From: Nocardioides guangzhouensis
Lineage (GTDB): Bacteria; Actinomycetota; Actinomycetes; Propionibacteriales; Nocardioidaceae
Assembly: GCF_004519545.1 (NCBI RefSeq)
Contig: NZ_SDKM01000034.1
Coordinates: 1-51,457, forward strand
Reading direction: 5' to 3'
DNA length: 51,457 nt
Positions 49,101-51,457 of this stretch are shown here, in pieces (the stretch's first letter is position 1; each line of letters starts with the position of its first letter). A program made the translations under genes and the position numbers. The notes beneath the pieces are model-generated. The model was not told where the DNA came from, did not search any database, and saw nothing but the letters and a program-made list of their open reading frames with translations.

Positions 49101-50091
49101 CGGCCGCGACCCCGCCGCCGGTGAACTCCAGGTCGGGGAAGTGCACCTCGCCCAGCCCGAGGTCGGCCCGGGGGTCGAGCGCCGCCCGGTCGCCGGTGAG
49201 CCGGGTGCGGGCCAGCAGCCGCACCGCCTCGCGCTCCCCCAGCCCGGCGAACCGGCACACCTCCTCGGCCACCTCGAGCATCTGCTTGCCGGACTTGAGG
49301 AACCCCTCGGCGTTGCCGCGGTCGACGTGGCGCAGGTCGAGCGCCACCAGCCGGCGCGCGGCGTCGAGCACGTCGACGGTCGGCGCGTCGAGCCGGTCGG
49401 CGTAGCGGACCGCGTTGCTGAGCACCGCGCCCAACCCGGCCTCCCGCGCCACCCCCAGCATCCGCGCGGCGTGCGGCGAGGAGCCGGGGCCGTGGCCGGG
49501 CAGCCGGTGGGAGACCGCCTCGACCAGCAGGTTGCCCGCGGGCACGATCTCGCGCCACCGGTCGAGCACCGCCCGGGCCCGGTCGTCGCGGCGCTCGGTC
49601 GCGGCCGCACCGAGGGTCGAGCCCGGGCCGAGCAGCACCAGCACGTCACCGCCGGCCACGTGCTCGGCGACCAGGTCCGGGGTGGTCACCGGACGCCCCC
49701 GCTCTCCCGCGAGCTGGGTCGCCGACACCAGCCGGCACACCGCGGCCCAGCCGTCCCGGCTCAGGGCCAGGAAGGTGGCCCGGGGCAGCCGCGGGTCGCG
49801 GAACGCCCCGCCCCGGACCGGGGTGCGGCCCGGCGCCGGGCGGCCCGCCCCGACGACTCCCGGCCCACCGGGGTCGGCGTACGCGAGGTCCACCCCGAGC
49901 GCCGGCCGCATCCCCGCGGCCAGGCACGCCTTGGCGAACTTCACCGCACCGTAGGTGCCGTCGCGGTCGGTGAGCGCGAGCGTGTCCATCCCCTGCTCGG
50001 CGGCGCGCTCGACGAGGACGTGGGGGTGGGAGGCGCCGTACTGCAGGGAGTAGCCCGACGCCACGTGCAGGTGGACGAACGGGTCAGGCAC
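46147..50091 (-). CDS. dnaE2: Error-prone DNA polymerase III alpha subunit DnaE2
   Basis: DnaE2 is a C-family polymerase that carries out damage-induced mutagenesis in actinobacteria. The 1314-residue protein has a PHP domain (1-~290) with degenerate ligands (HLHVAS and TDRDG rather than HLHVHT and TDHGN of DnaE1). GSGAGSLVNYLLG follows, and the catalytic PDIDVDVESARRLD at about 432-445. There is an OB-fold (VIFLTLDDATGPVDATFFE). The end VLVHSSGFRMSPYSDIKPAG is typical of DnaE2. It is longer than many DnaE2 proteins, with extra sequence around residues 940-1080. GTG 50091 overlaps the HEPN gene by 8 nt. Confidence 0.93.
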   Translation of the reverse strand: MPDPFVHLHVASGYSLQYGASHPHVLVERAAEQGMDTLALTDRDGTYGAVKFAKACLAAGMRPALGVDLAYADPGGPGVVGAGRPAPGRTPVRGGAFRDPRLPRATFLALSRDGWAAVCRLVSATQLAGERGRPVTTPDLVAEHVAGGDVLVLLGPGSTLGAAATERRDDRARAVLDRWREIVPAGNLLVEAVSHRLPGHGPGSSPHAARMLGVAREAGLGAVLSNAVRYADRLDAPTVDVLDAARRLVALDLRHVDRGNAEGFLKSGKQMLEVAEEVCRFAGLGEREAVRLLARTRLTGDRAALDPRADLGLGEVHFPDLEFTGGGVAADADRLLRERCEGAIGWRYGNAPRQRIWKRLDDELEVIRGLGYASYFLTVADVTDLIAEMGVRAAARGSGAGSLVNYLLGVSGVDPIRHGLLMERFLSPLRQDLPDIDVDVESARRLDVYRAILDRYGGERCVCVSMMDTYRVRHAVRDVGAALGMPPGETDAIAKAFPHIRARDARVALRELPELRASGLGEERLDLMFRLVERLDGLPRHIAVHPCGVLLSDATLLDRTPVEASFAGFPMSQFDKDDVEDLGLLKLDVLGIRMQSSMAHALQEIERVDGVVVDLEDRVQVPFEDDPTYSMISQSKTLGVFQIESPGQRELVGKSGIESFEDIITDISLFRPGPVKSDMITPYLEAKQGWRSPSYLHDDLRPILGETHGVVVFHEQVIEIIARFAGISYAEADEKRRALGDVEGMAETRLWFFPRALALGYSPRVVEQIWTVLEAFASFGFCKAHAAAFALPTYQSAWLKAHWPAHFLSGVLTHDPGMYPKRLILEDARQLGITVLGLDVNASQKEYVVERLGEAEPTAEAWPPAPTEPSGLPDGSGYGIRLALSEVKGISEAEVDRVVAARPYHSLTDFWHRARVSRPVAERLVLAGGFDSVYGIGLPGGISRRGTVTRRDLLLQVAELDLHARAVERAGRGRGLAGRRVAAQVRGLPATPASTARARVEEAAARNSTDALDRESAAPVERHALASPGIWAQAAAQSQATRAPEPVTSVQLTLDLGDEPREGEASGLPEMDAEERMRAELEILGLDASRHVVESYTEFLDALGATRSKDLLRQRSKAELLVAGVKVATQTPPIRSGRRVIFLTLDDATGPVDATFFEDAQGPYAATVFHSWLLVVRGELRRTGRRGVSLRATGCWELPVLHALWQREGIAAVHEAMAVVPDGFAGVGVERAVAGAAESRATRPVMSAPQSFEGADGDAPHAATRGTAGGMGRRRVLVHSSGFRMSPYSDIKPAGEETRQVARKLWHRSPGSAG

Positions 50092-50554
50092 TGCGCACGC
50101 CTCCGCGCCCCATCGAGTGCGCGGCTCCGCCACGCCAGGGGATCTGCTGCTCGAACGACACGTGCGGCGCCAGCCCGAGTGCCTGCTCGACGACCGCGAG
50201 GAAACGGTCGGCCTCGCGGACCAGGTCGTCGGCCTCGCGCTCGGTGACCGCGCGGACCGAGCCGGCCTCGGCGGCGGCCCGCTTGGAGGCCCCGGAGGCG
50301 AAGAACGCCGCCCACTCGCTGAGCTCGGGGGCCACCTCGGCGAGCAGCACCCAGGCGTTCTTCTGGCCACGGCGGCGGGTGGTGGTCGCCGGGGCCGCCC
50401 GGGCGGCCAGCAGCGCGGCGGCCGCCCGCAGCGCGGCGACGTGGGCGAAGGCGTAGCGGGCGGGCACCTCGGAGGTGGTGATCGCCTCGCGCAGCGACTC
50501 CGCGGACCGCTCGAGGTAGGCGTGGGTGGTGGCGGGGAGCGTGTAGGGATTCAC
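50084..50554 (-). CDS. SAV_6107-type HEPN domain protein
   Basis: A 156-residue, Ala/Arg-rich helical protein. The segments MNPYTLPATTHAYLERSAESLREAITTSEVPARYAFAHVAALRAAAALLAARA and WVLLAEVAPELSEWAAFFASGA are typical of the SAV_6107-like HEPN family. Residues 33-38 read RYAFAH, an R-x4-H pattern like HEPN ribonuclease motifs, but activity is not established for this family. GTG 50554 lies 9 nt after the DUF6504 stop. It overlaps dnaE2 by 8 nt. Linkage suggests a role in the damage response. Confidence 0.85.
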   Translation of the reverse strand: MNPYTLPATTHAYLERSAESLREAITTSEVPARYAFAHVAALRAAAALLAARAAPATTTRRRGQKNAWVLLAEVAPELSEWAAFFASGASKRAAAEAGSVRAVTEREADDLVREADRFLAVVEQALGLAPHVSFEQQIPWRGGAAHSMGRGGVRSA

Positions 50555-50563
50555 CGGTCCCCC

Positions 50564-50914
50564 TCAGTCCGCGCAGCCGACGAGCTGCCAGTGGCCGTCG
50601 GACCAGGAGAAGGACAGGTCGAACACCCCGGCGCTGGTCATGCCGGCGCCGGCCTCGACCCGCCACATCTCGCGCTCCGCGAGCAGGTCGTGCCCGACCG
50701 GCGACGGGGCCACCGACGGCTCCTCGGCGAACGCGTCGTCGGTGCCGACCACCGCCCGCACCCCCGAGGACTGCCACCACGGCCCGGTCTCCACCCAGTG
50801 CGCGAGCACGTCGCGCACCTTCCACAGCCGGCCCCGCCACAGGAACTGCTCGGGCGCCTCCTGGCTGCCCACCATCCCCTTGCGGACCTCTACGGGATCG
50901 TCGTACCGGCGCAT
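50564..50914 (-). CDS. DUF6504 family protein
   Basis: The 116-residue protein has the DUF6504 hallmark PVEVRKG...PEQFLWRGRLWKVRDVLAHWVETGPWWQ (about 6-55) and the terminal MTSAGVFDLSFSWSDGHWQLVGCAD. This is a small beta-rich soluble domain of unknown function, repeatedly found next to ImuB/DnaE2 genes in actinobacteria. ATG 50914 has a GAGAGGAAG site 6-14 nt upstream. It is the first gene of the operon, about 170 nt after the SOS box, and is therefore probably LexA-controlled. Confidence 0.85.
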   Translation of the reverse strand: MRRYDDPVEVRKGMVGSQEAPEQFLWRGRLWKVRDVLAHWVETGPWWQSSGVRAVVGTDDAFAEEPSVAPSPVGHDLLAEREMWRVEAGAGMTSAGVFDLSFSWSDGHWQLVGCAD

Positions 50915-51258
50915 CTCGCTTCCTCTCCCCCGGTCCCTCGACCGGGACTCGTGAACCAGCCTTCGACCCCGCCCTGTCCGACCCCTCGGCGCCACCTGTC
51001 GGTGGCATGTGGTGATGCTGTGCCGCGTCAGCGGGAACCCCGGCGGGGGCGGGGGTCGAGGTCGCCCCCACCGGAGTGGTGTTCGAACACCTGTTCGAAC
51101 AATCAGAACGGTACACCTCCCCACCGACAACGCGTCAACGGATCGACGGAAAATCCGGCGGTCCCGGGAACCGGGCGGTCCGCTCGTGCCTCGTGTGCAC
51201 AGGAGCAGCAGTCGACATGCGGAGCCGCCACCGCCACGGAGGCGCGAAAGGGGTCGTC
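50915..51258. other. Divergent region between DUF6504 operon and lipoprotein gene
   Basis: This 344-nt region holds the SOS box (51081-51100) and a stretch of G/C-rich sequence around 51040-51075. I see no ORF that looks real. Promoters for both directions should lie here; a lower-GC patch around 51095-51112 next to the SOS box is the best location, but no clean -35/-10 pair was found. Confidence 0.45.
51081..51100. promoter_or_regulatory. SOS box (LexA operator)
   Basis: GTTCGAACACCTGTTCGAAC contains TCGAAC-N4-GTTCGA (51083-51098), the actinobacterial LexA consensus, with no mismatch; the palindrome extends one base pair further on each side. It lies 167 nt upstream of the DUF6504 start and 159 nt upstream of the divergent lipoprotein ATG. 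It most likely represses DUF6504-HEPN-dnaE2 until DNA damage. Whether it also affects the lipoprotein gene is open. Confidence 0.92.
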
Positions 51259-51457
51259 ATGAACCGACGCCGGACCACCCACGCCGTGCCCGTCGGGCTG
51301 GCGGCGACGGCGCTCGCGCTGGGGGCGTGCAGCGCCGACTCCACCGCCGGCGACGCCTCGCCCGCCGGGGCCGGCCGGACCACCCGCCCGACCTCCAGCG
51401 CCACGCCGACCGCCCCGGACGCCGTCCGGGCGTTGTCGGGGACCGGTGAGGTGAAGG
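51259..51457 (+). CDS. Lipoprotein, 5' part only
   Basis: The first 66 codons of a gene cut by the window edge. The ATG is preceded by GGGG (spacing about 5 nt). The product begins MNRRRTTHAVPVGLAATALALGACSADS: basic n-region, hydrophobic h-region and a lipobox LGAC with the lipidated Cys at residue 24. A Thr/Ser/Pro/Ala-rich linker follows (ASPAGAGRTTRPTSSATPTA), typical of actinobacterial surface lipoproteins. The functional domain is outside the window, so no role can be given. It is divergent from the SOS operon. Confidence 0.8.
   Translation, partial: MNRRRTTHAVPVGLAATALALGACSADSTAGDASPAGAGRTTRPTSSATPTAPDAVRALSGTGEVK

Noticed and set aside
50084..50914. Toxin-antitoxin pair (HEPN plus DUF6504)
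   Set aside because: HEPN/MNT systems have a nucleotidyltransferase antitoxin; none is here. DUF6504 is not of that type, and both genes are tied to dnaE2 and an SOS box.

Overview
The window is a very GC-rich (roughly 70% by eye) actinobacterial chromosome segment. The gene set and order are those of the actinobacterial division and cell-wall (dcw) region: mraZ-rsmH-ftsL-ftsI-murE-murF-mraY-murD-ftsW-murG-murC-ftsQ-ftsZ-pgeF-yggS-sepF-yggT-divIVA, with no ftsA and with SepF present. It continues into a DksA-like gene, lspA, an RluA-family gene, dnaE1 and a his operon that uses bifunctional PriA. Frequent GTG/TTG starts and apparently leaderless promoters fit this. A Nocardioides or other Propionibacteriales host is my inference; no 16S or other marker is present to prove it.

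Layout. 67-5657 (minus): hisD-hisC-hisB-hisH-(small membrane protein)-priA-hisF. 5731-6907 (plus): LON-domain protein and YbaK-type deacylase, divergent from hisD. 6916-13020 (minus): DUF3352 membrane protein, a four-helix membrane protein and dnaE1. 13111-15910: an MFS transporter, a divergent DUF6308 gene, and a GNAT protein carrying a chorismate-mutase domain. 15173-17412 (minus) is the GNAT/CM - pseudouridine synthase - lspA series, preceded at 17385-18452 by a DksA-like zinc-finger protein with a ~200-residue histone-H1-like Lys/Ala tail. 18618-37740 (minus): the dcw cluster with many 4-nt start/stop overlaps. 38132-42816 (plus): a MoxR-DUF58-transglutaminase operon, divergent from mraZ. 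42846-42999: three copies of a palindromic repeat with a 62-bp period. 43080-46004 (minus): DUF3040 protein, dinB and a methyltransferase. 46147-50914 (minus): DUF6504-HEPN-dnaE2, preceded by a perfect actinobacterial SOS box at 51081-51100. 51259-51457 (plus): the 5' end of a lipoprotein gene.

How the genes work together. The dcw genes build lipid II (MurE, MurF, MraY, MurD, MurG, MurC), polymerise septal wall (FtsW, FtsI) and assemble the divisome (FtsZ, SepF, FtsQ, FtsL) and polar growth (DivIVA). The mraZ end has its own control elements: four GTGGA boxes at exact 10-bp spacing over the mraZ promoter, and paired CCUUCCCC-loop hairpins between mraZ and rsmH that resemble the actinobacterial mraW RNA motif. 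Two replicative-type polymerases can be compared directly. DnaE1 keeps the PHP metal ligands, whereas DnaE2 has lost two of them and sits behind an SOS box, which suggests damage-inducible mutagenic synthesis.

The most unusual items are the H1-tailed DksA-like protein, the GNAT-chorismate mutase fusion with a nearly complete active site, the 62-bp palindromic repeats, the mraW-type leader with an adjacent 50-residue membrane peptide, and the SOS-controlled DUF6504-HEPN-DnaE2 cassette without ImuA/ImuB alongside. I saw no insertion sequence, prophage, CRISPR array, tRNA or rRNA gene.
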